Part shown: positions 10,680-34,673 of the stretch, piece by piece
How the letters are laid out: each line of letters begins with the position of its first letter
Numbering within the stretch: the first letter of the stretch is position 1
Assembly (NCBI RefSeq): GCF_901709675.1
Contig: NC_051095.1
Span: 11,731,956-11,795,955 of the forward strand
Direction: 5' to 3'
Length of the DNA: 64,000 nt
Origin: Syngnathus acus
Taxonomy: Eukaryota > Chordata > Actinopteri > Syngnathiformes > Syngnathidae
Notes under the pieces: generated by a model
What the model saw: the letters and a program-made list of their open reading frames with translations, nothing else
What the model was told of the DNA's origin: nothing
The model's database searches: none
Translations under genes and position numbers: made by a program

Positions 10680-11768
10680 CTGAGAAGAAAAGACACTAGA
10701 AGGTCAATGGATGCCGACTGTCCAAGGCTGTACAAATTGAGAGTACTTTTCTCAGACAGGGAAACATTTTTCCTCATGATAATTAAAAGTCTGAATTCTG
10801 CTATCTATCGTTCAAACATGACCCAACAGGAATTGGGCTGTAGCCTAATCTCTTCCTTCCTGCATTGAAGTACAATGCATTTATTCGTTTAGCAATGTTT
10901 GTTTTGTTTAAAACAGTTTTAAGTATGTTTTCTTATGCAACGTGCAATCGCAATACATTTGAATTAGTAGATCATTACTTTGGTACTTTCTTATGTTTAA
11001 GTGCAGTATTAGAATGTATAGTTGATGATTTTCACATTATATTAGCAAAATGTGTTGTGATTTTTTTCAAATGCCTCAGGTGTATACACTCCATAGCACT
11101 GCAAGCTACAACAATAACAAAAAAAAGATCTAAGTGAATACTTTTCTGACAGTGGAAGAAATACTATTGATATCTAATTAATGGCAAATTGTTTTGACGT
11201 AACACTTGACCTGTTAATTGTACTTGGACTTGTAATGGTGGGATTGTATACAACTACAAACTTTTATAGTACTTTGTATATCTAAGAACATCCATCCCTC
11301 CATCTTCTGTACCGCTTTGTCCCCACGGGGGTTTTACAAATAAATATTTTGCAACGTATTAAATATTTGCCCCTGACAAATCATCAAGGAACATCAATTG
11401 AAATCTAGTTGTGATAGAATGTGTTGATTTTTTCCCCCATATCGCCCTAAAAAGCAACACCAACTCCAGACAGCACTGCACAGAAGCGAAACTAATCTCA
11501 CCTTCAAAGATGTAAGCCTTTGAAGCGAAGTATAAGCCAATCGGTAGCGTGACCATTAAGATAGTGAAGAACAACAATGTCTTGAGAGCTGAAACCAAGG
11601 AACCTTCATTTCTGCAAAGAAGCCACACAAACACGCACGCACAAGTCAGATTTCGCTGTCACGCTGCGCAATGGACACGCGAGGGGTTTAAAGGGACTTT
11701 TCTTACGTTCTAAGATGAGGCGGGGGACCGCCTGTGGTGTCTGATGACGCGCTGATGGATCCGTCCAT
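10540..11768 (-). CDS. vma21: vma21: V-ATPase assembly factor, three coding exons
   Basis: Vma21 is a small two-pass ER membrane protein that chaperones assembly of the proteolipid (V0) ring of the vacuolar H+-ATPase; in humans its loss causes a vacuolar myopathy. Coding exons on the minus strand are 11768-11707, 11611-11502 and 10679-10540, giving 312 nt and 103 aa (human about 101). Exon phases (2, then 1) join without a break, and the introns use GT..AG. Membrane segment 1 (about 28-50) includes LKTLLFFTILMVTLPIGLYF followed by the highly conserved SKAYIFEG. Segment 2 (about 70-93) includes SYFYAAIVAVLAVHVVLALF and then VYVAWNEG. The tail is lysine-rich and ends GKYD, comparable to the C-terminal retrieval region of other Vma21 proteins. 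The N-terminus (about 20 residues, Pro-rich PPP) is variable, as is usual. Introns are 95 and 822 nt. Confidence 0.97.
11502..11611 (-). CDS. vma21: vma21 coding exon 2
   Basis: Acceptor TTCTTTGCAG ends at 11612 and donor GTGAGATT starts at 11501. It encodes NEGSLVSALKTL through YIFE, the first membrane segment. It is flanked by a 95-nt intron upstream. Confidence 0.95.
11707..11768 (-). CDS. vma21: vma21 coding exon 1
   Basis: Starts with ATG at 11768 and ends in frame at donor GTAAGA (11706). It encodes MDGSISASSDTTGGPPPHLR, matching the short Pro-containing N-terminus of vertebrate Vma21. Thr21 is split with exon 2. Confidence 0.85.
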
Positions 11769-11799
11769 TGCTGTATGGATGGCCAACGAAGTGATGCTT

Positions 11800-11924
11800 A
11801 TTGGAAAAAGAAGCGGAGGAAAAATACGCAATTTTCAGGTCAAAAGATCCTTTCTTGTTTTGCCTTACTTCCGCATCAAGTCACGGGACTATCACATGAC
11901 CAGATCGCAGTTAGTATCGCGAGA
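11800..11924 (-). promoter_or_regulatory. Probable vma21 core promoter
   Basis: Three motifs lie within about 160 nt upstream of the vma21 start codon. They are a CCAAT box on the minus strand (11804-11800), GTCATGTGA (11900-11892), which fits the M-box/CLEAR-like E-box of MITF/TFEB factors, and TATCGCGAGA at 11915-11924, which fits the CGCG (TMTCGCGANR) element of TATA-less housekeeping promoters. Motif presence is seen directly; function is inferred. Confidence 0.5.
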
Positions 11925-12237
11925 ATTGGGAGCAGACGTTCACAAGCACCTTTTCACCGTTCTTTATTCAAATTCTAAAATAGTCCCAAGATTGCAATGC
12001 AGACACTTAATTATTCGTTTTCTTTGAAGGAGTAAAAATAAATAAATAATGCATTTTATCTGGAGCCACCTTACTCAAGGTTACAAACAAAAACATGAAA
12101 TCTTATCCCCCAAAATTTAACAAACAGCCTGCACTCAACCCAAAAGAAGATACAGGCTTGAGGTACAGTGAGGAACATTGAGACAGAAATTCAGTGAGGG
12201 ATTGGTGCAATATCAAGAGTTGTGTATTTGTTATATA

Positions 12238-12311
12238 ACAATATTATTAATAATAATAATATTATTAATAATAATAATAATAATTATTATTATTATTATT
12301 ATTATTATTAC
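12238..12311. repeat. (TAA)n / (TTA)n microsatellite, self-complementary
   Basis: A run of TAA/ATT units that switches to TTA units, so the two halves can pair into a hairpin. Confidence 0.85.
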
Positions 12312-15300
12312 CTCAGAGAACCCAATGCAAGGATTTGATAAGACTGCATTGAAAGAATGTGTTTTTTCTAATTTGATATTCAAGGTATTTTCAAATGCGG
12401 AATCTTATAAAATAGACTTTATTTAGAAGACTTTTCATGTGAAATTGCCAGGAAAAAAATTCAAGAGCATTAATTGAGGTCTGCGAAGCCCCTGCAGCTA
12501 AAGTTCACTTTGTCACAGATAAATCTAAAACTTGAGAAATGTATTTTGTCATGAATGTCATGATAAACCAAATGAAAAAAAAACATGAAAACTTCTAGCT
12601 ATTGTTGTCATTAGTTAATAGTAAAAGTTGAATAAAACAAGCCAGCCAGTATTATATATGACAGAGATTTAAATGTTCCATTTTAATTCAGGACACCGAT
12701 GATTGGTGCCCTTTGAGAATGTTTTGTAAATGCAGTCTATAGCTTGACTCTTTAGCACCCCCCCCCCCCCTAATCTCATCTTGATTGAACCAGTTGCAAG
12801 TAGTTGGAGAGTCATGAGATGTCATGAAAGTCAATGTGTCACATTCCCAAGAGGCACCATATTCAGACGGCATTCAGGCGCCTTTAGCTGACTGTGCTGT
12901 AGACATAACATGTTTATATGTGAATTGCAATCACATTGATTGTCGCTGAACTACTTGAAATCTATATTTATAAGTAACAACTGAAGTGCAATAGAATGTG
13001 GACTGTATATTGAAATAATGATTCTGTTTTTTGATTGTAGATGATCTAACAGATGAGGTGGCTTTGAACATAGTATTGCCATGTGTACTTCACGGAACTA
13101 ACAATTGACTAGCACATTTGTTTCCTCAAAACAATGTTTTGATGGTTAATAATACTAATTTCTGCATGATTGTTATGATTACAATGTATGAGCAATGTGA
13201 GTGAGAAATGGATACAGTGTATTTTTTTTGTTTTAGATAATCAGTTCCACTTTTGTTAATTAATATATATAATCATATGAGGGGATGACAGATCTTTCTT
13301 TTTTGGTTTCTACAATAAACCACTACTGTGGTATCATCTCAGTATGATAAGTGTAAATCTGTCAGAAGGATGTGATTAGTCCCCTTCGTTCCTTAAGCGA
13401 TGACAATAAGGATTTTATCAGCGTTCATTAAAGAATGGTGGTTATTACGAGGTGACGGTAAATAATGTTGGGGTCAGTAATGACTGACTTCTGACTGTTT
13501 TTCATAATCTGTGCAAACATCAGAAATGAATGAGAATAGTCAGTTCCATCACCTTCTCCACCTTTATTGCAAAAAATAGTCGGCTCCGTATGCATTGTTA
13601 ACAGTTCATTGAAGTTTAGTTTAGTTCATTAATGATTTTTTTTCCCAATATTTGACTTGACTTGTTCTTTCATTTATTATGATAATAATTTATTGTATAT
13701 GTGTTGTTCATCACACAATCGGGCGACAATTTGTTGCATTGAGTTTTGGGAAAAGTAGTTTTTACCGTCTCCGGGCACATGATCGCTCATCGCTATTGTG
13801 GGATTAGGAATTTTAATAAAGCAACCACGTCAAAAATAGGACCTTAATAAAAGGTCATGTTCTCCACAGAATTAGAGTGTACAGAATTGGAAGTGCAATA
13901 ATGGGTTGGTTTCCCTCTTGGCTTGGCACCTCTGACCTTGTGAATAGAATTTCCCATGCTTCCATCTGTAAACCTCCGCCATGTCCTTTTGCATTCATTT
14001 CATCCGCGCTTGAAGTCAAATGAGGAGGCACACGCTCCACCTGTTGTTTGTCTCAAACGTGTCCTTAGTGAGTTAGGATAAAATCGTCCTATGAATAGAT
14101 TGGCAGCTGCGCATACACGTCCCAATGAAAGGTTTGTTTGTGAAGGACTGTGAGATGGAAAGTTGTTATCACTCTGACGTTTGTCATCTTATTTCAGATG
14201 TCAGTCAAAAACAACAGGCTAAAATAGAAATAATCTCAGAGGAATGGAACGGTCACAGACTAGAATAACTTCGCTTTGAGTGCATTATTGTACATTTAAC
14301 AGCATGGTTGCAAAAAATTAAGTGCTCTGTTTTATGCAGGGCACATTTATTTTCTATTGCACTTGCGCTTTTAGCCACCAGTAAAACGCATAGTTGGAAG
14401 ATGACCATTCACATAAACACAATTTAGAGTCTTCAATTAACCTGCTTGGAATGAGAAAGACAGGAAAAAAAAATCCATTATCTGTGTTTTTGTAATCAGA
14501 CCTACTTAAGTGTGGATCCTTGTGTTTCTGTGTTACTTTGACATTTGATTTTTTAGTATTTTGACCTTTACTTCCTAGTCTGCCTCACAGTTCTGTGGTC
14601 GTTGGTTCCAATCCTGGCTCCGTCCTTCCGATGGAGAGTTCCCAAGTCCAAAACACTTGATGCATATAATGTTCATCATCCATATTTCTTTTGCCGATTC
14701 GCCTCCTTGAACCCATGACACCTAAAACCTCCTGGAATGATTGCGCCCCAAAGCCCGTCGGGATATGTAGGAATGCATTTTATGCATGAGAGCACAGAGA
14801 GCACTAAATCCAACACACAAATCCATTAGGAGACTGCAGAGGAAAAGACATGCGCTGCTGTAAAATGCAATGGCGTGCGAGAGCTGAAGAAATGGCCGCG
14901 TGCTAAGACGAGCTGCATCGTTGCAAGGCCATCAAGTTTTCGGAATGCTTCACTGTGCTTTCTATTTGCTTGTGGTGGAAATGCTCCTTATCTCCCACTA
15001 ATGACCTTTTTTGTATTTCTGTTATCGCTTGCCATCATCTTTGGAAATGTTTTTTACATGAGCGCCTTTGTTATAAACGTTCAAGGATATTACAACTAAG
15101 AGCATTTATTGAATGACATGTCCTCGCAGGAGAGGGCAAATGGAGCAGCCAAAGAAATTTTGAATCCAAGCTTGTATACGGATGGGTAATGCTTTTAACC
15201 CTCACTAGAAAGTTAGTTGAAATGCACAAAGTGCACATCAAAGTTGTTCCCAAAACTAAAATCAATTTTCTATAACATTCATCATGTTTAGGTGAGCGAG

Positions 15301-16869
15301 AGGCAGACAACCATGTCATGCCGAACCCAATGGGTTTAAATAAACTTTAATTTGAATGAAACTTGCTGTAGTTGTTGATGGTGCTGGTACAATGCAAAGT
15401 CTCCAATTTAAGGTCAGCGGGAGCGGGGGTTTGGAAGCTACAAGGCCCACCAAATTTGAATGTTTGTAAAAAGGGGCGTGCCCACCTTCCTTTGAATCTG
15501 TATATCTCAGGAACTGCTGGGTCAATCTTCACAAAACAGATATTGGTGGAAAGCGAATTCAGCAATGATCATTTAGAAGACTGATGCTTCTTTTAGTAAC
15601 ATTTCAGTACATTTTGAATTTAAAATTGACCTTTTGGGTCACAGGAACTTTTTTTTCATGAAATGTAGTCTCTCATAACATTTGAAAGTTTCAGAGATCT
15701 ATTATTTTTGGTTTATCAGCAATAAAAAATCAACGTAGCCATACAATCTGATTTGTAATGAATATTTAATGAATACTCAATGACCAAAATTGTAGCACTC
15801 CATTTCATTTTCAAATCATTTTACATTGAATGGTGAAGTTTTTCTCAATAGTGCTTATGCTGTCCAGGTGTCACATGGACTTGGAGCCCATTGCTACTGA
15901 CATTGCACAAAAGGTCGACCACACACTTAACTGGTTGCTTGTTAATCTCAGATACATCAATCCAGCGACCCATCATTCACACGAGAGGGATCTGAACCCA
16001 TGTGCATTGAAGCCAGGTGAATGAACCACTGTAAATTAAATTCTACCTTTAGGACACCCTCTGTGGCAATTGGAGAGTGGGAGGAATTTGTCTAGGTAGA
16101 CAGATGAGAGGAATAAAGGGTGATGGGATGAAGACCCTTGCCATTAATCTGTGACTCATTGGTGTGGTACGGCCGAGGCCGTCATCCTCCCCGGAGCTCC
16201 TTTAGGTGCTCATCTGTGGCTGACCTTGCACTGGCATGTTAGACGTTTCTTTTCCACATCAGAGACGCTGACTCTACAGTTTGTAAGCAAGGGTTTGGGC
16301 CATTTTGCTGTTCTGCGATGTGACAGCATTTGCACCCAAAACACAGTTTGAGTCACGCTGGCATTTATAAACGTCCCCATCCATTCAAGCTTAGTGGTAA
16401 AAAAAATGGAGCTGATGGGAAAACGTACTGAGAATATGTAATTGCAAAATGGAAATGAGTCATTGATGCAATCTTTCAAGACATCTTTGGGCTTTTCAGT
16501 GAGGTGAACCGCAGATGAGATGGTTGGGAAGTTAAGCATTATCACGCACTCACACCACAGGCTGCCTGATGCATATCATGTACCTGACTTTAAATAAGCA
16601 CGAATGTGTGCTTTGTTTAAGGTAAAATAAATGCCACGCAACATTTGAATTAGAACATGAAGGGGATTACATTTTATAATGGATTAGAGCCACAGCAGTC
16701 CAAGAGTATGAAAGTTATTATTTATGAAGTCCACATTCTCAGTGTAATAAATGCATGTATTTGACATCTATATGCATCGAGGATGAAATATTACAGCAGT
16801 ATTACATTCAGTAACTTTCTAACTTTTAAAAGGGAACTCAACCCATAAATTTCCGATATATATGCCAAA

Positions 16870-16975
16870 ATGTCTCGTCACCGTGGGATGGAGGAAACGG
16901 AATTTCGGTTTCTTTGTGTGTCTTGACATATGAAGGGATTGACAATAAAGCTGACTTTGACTTTGACTTTGAAAA
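16870..16975 (+). mobile_element. LINE/SINE 3'-tail copy (ATAAAGC-GACTTTGACTTTG family)
   Basis: It shares with the copies at about 29640, 32640 and 42640 the order 'cgtgggata/tgg..', 'cttgacat(a/g)tgaag..attgacaataaagc' and a terminal (TTTGAC)n run. The terminal repeat and truncation at the 5' side suit a retroposon tail. Confidence 0.6.
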
Positions 16976-17039
16976 TCCGCCAATTTTATCCATCATTGGG
17001 ATCTTAAGATCAGGGGATGCTTTGAGAATAATTGTCAAT

Positions 17040-17110
17040 TGTTTGTCTATGTGAAGCCCTTTGAGACTGCTTGTGATTTAGGGCTGTACAAATAAACTTG
17101 ACTTGACTTG
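17040..17110 (+). mobile_element. Retroposon 3' tail fragment
   Basis: Reads 'ccctttgagactgcttgtga...' then 'acaaataaacttgacttgac', ending in a TTGAC repeat. This is a common kind of teleost LINE 3' end. Confidence 0.5.
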
Positions 17111-17513
17111 AATCTATAATTTTGCCACTCATTGTTGATTGAAAATGACATCACAGTTGCCAGGTCACAACCAATCACGGCTCACCAGTTTTCTGAAGCT
17201 TAGCTGTGATTGGTTGTGGCTTGAGACGTGCCAATTGCTATGTCATTATTCAGTCGGCGGCTAGTGACGAAATGGACAAAAACGGACGAATTTTGCTGCT
17301 TAACTCATACAAATCTGAATGTCGTGTTTGGACTAGTGGGGTCACATACATCATATTGCAGAAAAAATTGTGGGGTTGACTTTCCTTTTAATATTCTAGG
17401 GCACGCCATTCTAAGTGTGTGTGTGTATGTGTGTGTAACATTTGGGATCTGAGACAAGTGTTGACTAAATCCCTCACTGAATAGATAAAGGATTGCATTT
17501 ATGAGAAGCGACC

Positions 17514-17563
17514 TTTATTTCTCAGTAATGCTGCATCTAAAGATCAAAGCACACACTTTTATT
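17514..17563 (-). terminator. Candidate polyadenylation signals of mtnr1c
   Basis: Two AATAAA hexamers on the minus strand (17563-17558 and 17519-17514), 440-490 nt after the mtnr1c stop codon. Confidence 0.4.
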
Positions 17564-18001
17564 TTTTTCTTCCATTTAGTGATATGCTCATAATGGATCT
17601 CGCCAAGAGATGCAGTGAGTCAGTAGCACATTTGTAAAATTGAATTGTGGTGTTGGAATGTATGGAGAAAAAAAAAACTGACTTATTGTTTTCTAGTCTT
17701 TGGATGATCTACCAGCACAGCTGATGCTTTTTTTTTTTGATGGGGTGAAGACTGGCAAAAGGAGCTGCAAATTGTAATATATATGCACCATTGGTAATAC
17801 AGGGGATTGACAGTGCTTTGATCACAAATAACTGACCAACAGTCCAGGGAAGAGTCCGCCTTTTGCTTGTCCGTCGTGGCCGTGAACAGGACTACGTGCC
17901 GTAGAAAACAGATGGCATCACGATTTGGAAATGGTACATGCCGTGTCTAAAGGCACTGGTTGAACACGGGATTCCCGATTTTCCTCAGGAGAACATTCCT
18001 G

Positions 18002-30093
<12,092 letters not shown>

Positions 30094-30099
30094 CTCCCC

Positions 30100-30117
30100 T
30101 CAGGGCACGGCGATCAT
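30100..30117 (-). promoter_or_regulatory. Five-codon upstream ORF of mtnr1c
   Basis: ATG at 30117-30115 opens a frame of five codons (MIAVP) that ends at TGA 30102-30100, six nt before the receptor start codon. It is seen directly. Whether it is in the mature 5' UTR depends on the transcription start, which is not known. Confidence 0.5.
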
Positions 30118-30640
30118 GGTGAAGTGTTGCAACAACAAAAGAAAAAAAGAGTGAAGACTTAACCGGAGGGAGTCTGGAACTTCCTGGTCCGAATGCAAAA
30201 GCACGCTCCGACTTGTGCGGTGTTGCCCCAGCAGCAATAGTGCGAATTTGACGCCATTCAGTGAAATAAATTGGCAGACAAAGTCGTCGATTCTATCAGA
30301 GGGGTCCGCGTGGTCCTCGTGTACAACTCAGCGAAGGTCCTCCAGTCCGCGGCACCAACGGGGTACTGCTTAGAGGGGCCGGTGCGTAATGGAAGGATGA
30401 GACCGAGCTTCATCACTCATGCACATGTGACCAACACGGGGTTGGCTTTTTCTATGCATAGAGATAAAGACTGCACTTGTGTTCACGCTCCCCAATGCAG
30501 ATGACGCGTGAGCGCCTTTCATTATAAGTGCGCGCGTGTGTGGCGCGCCGTGCGTCCGGACAGGCCCACGGAGCCCCCTCCGCTCACTCCCCCCACCCTC
30601 ATCTGATGAGATCCCTCAGATCAAGAGGCGACGTGAGTAT
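30118..30640 (-). promoter_or_regulatory. CpG-rich stretch, likely mtnr1c promoter and 5' UTR
   Basis: Clearly GC- and CpG-richer than its flanks, with GCGCGC runs near 30530-30550. It has a TATA-like TTATAA at 30522-30527. Its position just upstream of the first mtnr1c coding exon suits a promoter. The start site is not determined. Confidence 0.5.
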
Positions 30641-31624
30641 GTGGTTTAAAAACATTTCAAAAGATTCTTGATCTTCATATGAAACGCGCAATGGCGCCTT
30701 CATGTGTCCACAAGAGATTCTTACAACTGCAAAATTGTAGGGGAAAAAAATATTGCTTTAAACGGAAGTGGTTTTTAATAGTAGTAAATACAAATTATGA
30801 CAATTTGCGCAACGTTAAACGATTCTTTGAGTTGATTTAAAAAAAAAAAAAAAAAATCGGAAGTAACCAGAGGTGGCAAAAAACTAACCCTAGCCCTAAC
30901 TTCTAACGCAAGTGGAAGTGGGCATGGGAAAGTAGCCGCTGTCTTTGACGTCTTTAATAGCCTTCTACAGTTTGTTGTGCCCCAAGAAACTGTAGACTAG
31001 AGAGCGTGCTTGCTCTGATAAAGACATCTTTATATCTGAAAAGCCTGAAGATAAAGTTACATGGACTTTTTCATCTCACACGATCCACTTATAAAGCACC
31101 ACTGTCGACAAACACATTGGGATTTCATGAATGTTAGAGCATCAAACTCAAATCAAGCCACACAATGCGGTTATTTAAGTCAAAATATTTTATTTTGTAA
31201 CTTTCAAAGAGTTTTTTTCTTCAAAAGATATGCATTCCCAAACATTCATGGGCAAGCAAAAACAATGTTTCAGCATAATCCTTAAAAAAGGCATGAAGCA
31301 TGAATTCACATGAATCCCATTACACATGCCTGGCGGGGAAGATGTATCCTGTTGTCTGCCTTTAGGTCTGAGATTAAAATATTTCATTATATAAGGCTGC
31401 ACAGTTCACTTTTTTTTTCAATACTAACAATAAATAATTTCAGATTGCCAGAATCATATACTGTACACTTCCAACGAATGAAATAGCTAACCCAATGCTG
31501 GGTCCGTAAAGGGCCAAGCCAATGCAGGGTTATTTTTACCCAGCGCATTGTGTTGAGGCTTTAAAGGTTTGATCCACCAAGAGGTTAAAAGCTACCCATA
31601 CTGATGAATTAAAGCTACCAAGAA

Positions 31625-31880
31625 ATGGCTCAGCAGCTTTCACCGCCCGCAGTCTGGGTTCGATTCCCGGTCAGGGAACCATATGCAGCCATAGGGGTCA
31701 CATGTCACTGTCTCCCGTGTGCCGGTCCCAATCCCAGGTAAATGCAGAGGGTTGCGTCAGGAAGGGCATCTGGCATAAAAACTGTGCCAAACACTTCTCA
31801 TCCGAATCATCTGGAATAAAGCGGGTGTTTCACTGTGGCGACCCCTTCGAGGAAAAAGCCAATTTCTAAGAATAAGAAGC
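31625..31880 (+). mobile_element. tRNA-SINE-like element
   Basis: Contains a perfect B box GGTTCGATTCC at about 31657, and the body segments 'gtcaggaagggcatctggca' and 'tgtggcgacccc', both common in teleost SINE/LINE tails. The 5' side is incomplete. Confidence 0.6.
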
Positions 31881-32189
31881 AACTTTCCCTTGTCAGCTGT
31901 TGCCACAAGTCACAAGCATGATGTTTAACATTGGTTTTACACCAGATGCCGTTCCTGACACAATCCACACATTTTCCATGCATGGGCTCACCCTCCTGAC
32001 CAGGATTTTAATCCCTGTGTCCAAACATTCACATTCAATTTATCCCAAGTTCAATACTTACAAAATTGTCAAAATAGCAATCATCTTCCGTCAGGATCGG
32101 AAAGGAGCAGGGTAACCAAATGCAGCTTGGACTAGGGTTTATATGGGGGAAAAGATAGTTGGACGCGAGGATGAAGGGAACAAGGCCAA

Positions 32190-32240
32190 CAGAACCGGCA
32201 AACTAACAAAGCAGACTTTGACTTTTTGACTTGACATAAC
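32190..32240 (+). mobile_element. LINE/SINE 3'-tail copy, minimal
   Basis: Only the terminal AAAGCAGACTTTGACTTTT part of the tail family remains. Confidence 0.4.
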
Positions 32241-32639
32241 GGACCGACCGACCGGGATGGCAAACAGAAAACGACCAAGGCAAAAAGAGAAACACAGGAA
32301 CGACAAGAGACAAGAAACAATCCAACAAGGTTGTGACACGCAGACGGGATTTAAATACGTGACAGGTAACAAGAGGTAGGTGAGAATGATCACACTGATC
32401 ATGGGCACACAGGAGGGGAGGGGCGAGCACACAGACACACGGACAGAAACTATGACAATATGGACACGATTGGGGACGAGTTGTGACATCTTCAGCTCTT
32501 CAGACCCGAATCCAATTTCCAAGCCAATCTATTGGGTCAAAATGATTCACTGAGATGTGTAGAAAAGATCTAGCCTTCAAGAACAAAGAAATGTTGTTAA
32601 ATTGTACAAAACTATGAAATTTATCTCGTCTGCTGAACC

Positions 32640-33300
32640 TTTGACCCTCGATGTGCCGTTATTTCAATTGTGTCACAGCCCTCCCCTGCCTGTTGTGGGA
32701 GGTTTCCCACGGGAGGCAGAGGTGGGGCCACCTGAGTGATGGCACCTGTGGTGTTAAATTGTTTGTGCTGTGCTCATTCTTTCTCTTTGCTCTCTCCTCA
32801 CAACAGGTAACACTTTTGGGTTTGTCTTCAGTTCGTCTTGTGTTCCAGTTGTCTTTGCTTGACACATGGCAGCATCTTCACACCCACCCACATTCATGCA
32901 CTGCACACACCACTGATTCTTACACTTACATACCTGGGTATTCATTTTGGTATTGAACTATTATCTCTTCCCCCCTCCACCCTCACCTACATGACGTCCT
33001 GGCCTTTTGGGCCACGATGGCTGCCTTGCACTACTCCACTTGCACTACTCCTCCTGTACTTTTGCGCTATTATACTGACTGTCTGCTGTATGCGCAATCG
33101 CACCATTTCCACCAAGTTGCTCTTATTTATTCATTGCTCTTATTTATTCATTGTCTGTGCCTTCTCATTTTTACTTTTTGTATTGTTTACTTGAATGTGT
33201 AATGTCTTGTCATTGTGGGATAGTAGGAAACGTAATTTTGATCTTTATGTCTTGACATGTGAAGAAATTGACAATAAAGCAGACTTTGACTTTAATTTTA
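32640..33300 (+). mobile_element. LINE 3' end, longest copy of tail family
   Basis: It shares its final about 170 nt with the copy at 42640-42833, including TCTTATTTATTCATTG, a 'ggcata/gacatgtgaagaaat' block and 'gacaataaagcagactttga'. The upstream part (32640-33080) may belong to the same element. No intact ORF of a polymerase remains. Confidence 0.55.
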
Positions 33301-33903
33301 TTAGTATTGTTTGTAAAATAACCCATTTTGATTGGCCTGAACCCTTTGAGCTATTTTCCCCATAATTCTAGTATTGTGACTTGCCGTTAAGCTAGGCTTG
33401 TTTCAATAGCTCATTATCACGAAACTCATCTGTTAAATGTAGCTTGAAACGGCTTGTTCCATTTACAACCACAAGAGGGCGCTAACGTGTTATCACGAAA
33501 TACTGTATCTCATTTTGCTGGGGGCAACAAACTATCACAGAACTGATTGCCAGCCAATCGGAGGGAACGTGTAGAAAAGCAATCATTCACACCTACGGAC
33601 TTTTTATTTGATGATTAAAATATGGTTTTGACTAATATTATTTTAGAATTGTCTTAGGTGAGGGCCATTAAAAAGTGGCCCTGCTCCGTCAGTGTGATGT
33701 ATCGTATGGATTTGGGTTTTGTAAATAAATTGTAAAAACCCACTACATCCGTGGGTTACTACGCCATACTCATTACAAAGGCCCATCTAGGACCCAGTTA
33801 CAGATTTAAAAACCCTACAATAAAAAATAATGAATCCCATTTCCGTAATGGTGCATGTGTCTTGTGTTGAAACGAAAAACATATTGACATCTATTACCTC
33901 ACT

Positions 33904-33909
33904 TTTATT
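33904..33909 (-). terminator. Candidate polyadenylation signal of neurl1b
   Basis: AATAAA on the minus strand about 520 nt after the neurl1b stop codon. It is the nearest canonical hexamer I noticed. Confidence 0.3.
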
Positions 33910-34425
33910 TTTCTCTCAATGTGAAAAAGCAGACTCTTCATTTCCAACAACCTCTCCAAACACGACTTCATTTACCGTCCACATACTGCTTACACATTCT
34001 GGGGTGCCTTTAAATCAGGACTTTCCATCAGAAACATTAAAAAATATGGCCTGGATTGTCACCACAAAACGGAGACAAAATAATAATCTAAGGCACTAAA
34101 AGTCTTATCCACGTTTTCCAACTAAAGCCTAAAATATCTGCAACAATAGAAATTTACCATTTTGTGAATACATGTAGCAACATTAGAAAGCAAACTGATG
34201 ATTAAACATCAGGATATAATACAGTACATCATATAATACATCGCATCATTCTTTACCAAAAATACAGGCGCTCATATATGCAGTCTGGTTAAGATGATTA
34301 GACAGTGAAGCTTGGTTTATCTCGAGAGATGATTAACATACAAAATCCCATTGGCACAATGATGTCCTTATGGCTAATCTGCAGTTGGCATCCAACCAGG
34401 CCTGAGAGAATGAGAGCACCAGTCA

Positions 34426-34673
34426 TCACGGCCGATATGTTTTGATCACGTCTTTGATGGGCCTCCTGCAAATTGGGCAGCAGGCGTTGATCTGCCTCTT
34501 GAGCTTCAGTCCGCAGTCGTTGCACAGGCACATGTGGCCGCACGTATAGATGACCGTGTCCACTTCTTGGTCGAAGCAAATGGTGCATTCCCCGTTCTTT
34601 TCACAAGAGGGCCACTCTGAGCCGGCCAGGCCAGGAGAGACTGGAGGGCTGAGAGGTGAGCTGGGAGCAGTCA
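34426..34673 (-). CDS. neurl1b: neurl1b coding exon 6 (RING finger)
   Basis: Acceptor TTCTACGTAG ends at 34674; stop TGA at 34428-34426. Encodes [14 protein letters not shown], then the RING domain. Confidence 0.96.

Larger units (their letters stand above)
11925..17513. other. Intergenic stretch between vma21 and mtnr1c
   Basis: AT-rich, no coding exon recognised. It holds an AT trinucleotide tract at 12238-12311, repeat-like pieces near 14576-14650 and 15311-15600, a LINE-tail copy at about 16870-16975 and another 3'-tail-like piece at 17040-17110. The 111-codon minus frame 16545-16210 has no recognisable homology. Confidence 0.5.
30641..33903. other. Intergenic stretch between mtnr1c and neurl1b
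   Basis: No coding exon recognised. Contains MITE-related pieces (31485-31560), a tRNA-SINE-like element (31625-31880), a small LINE tail (32190-32240) and a long LINE tail copy (32640-33300). The remainder is AT-rich. Confidence 0.55.

Noticed and set aside
12178-12426. Isoleucine-rich forward frame
   Set aside because: Translation of the AT trinucleotide tract.
30886-30912. Telomere-like CCCTAA motifs
   Set aside because: Only about three imperfect units; too short for an interstitial telomere.
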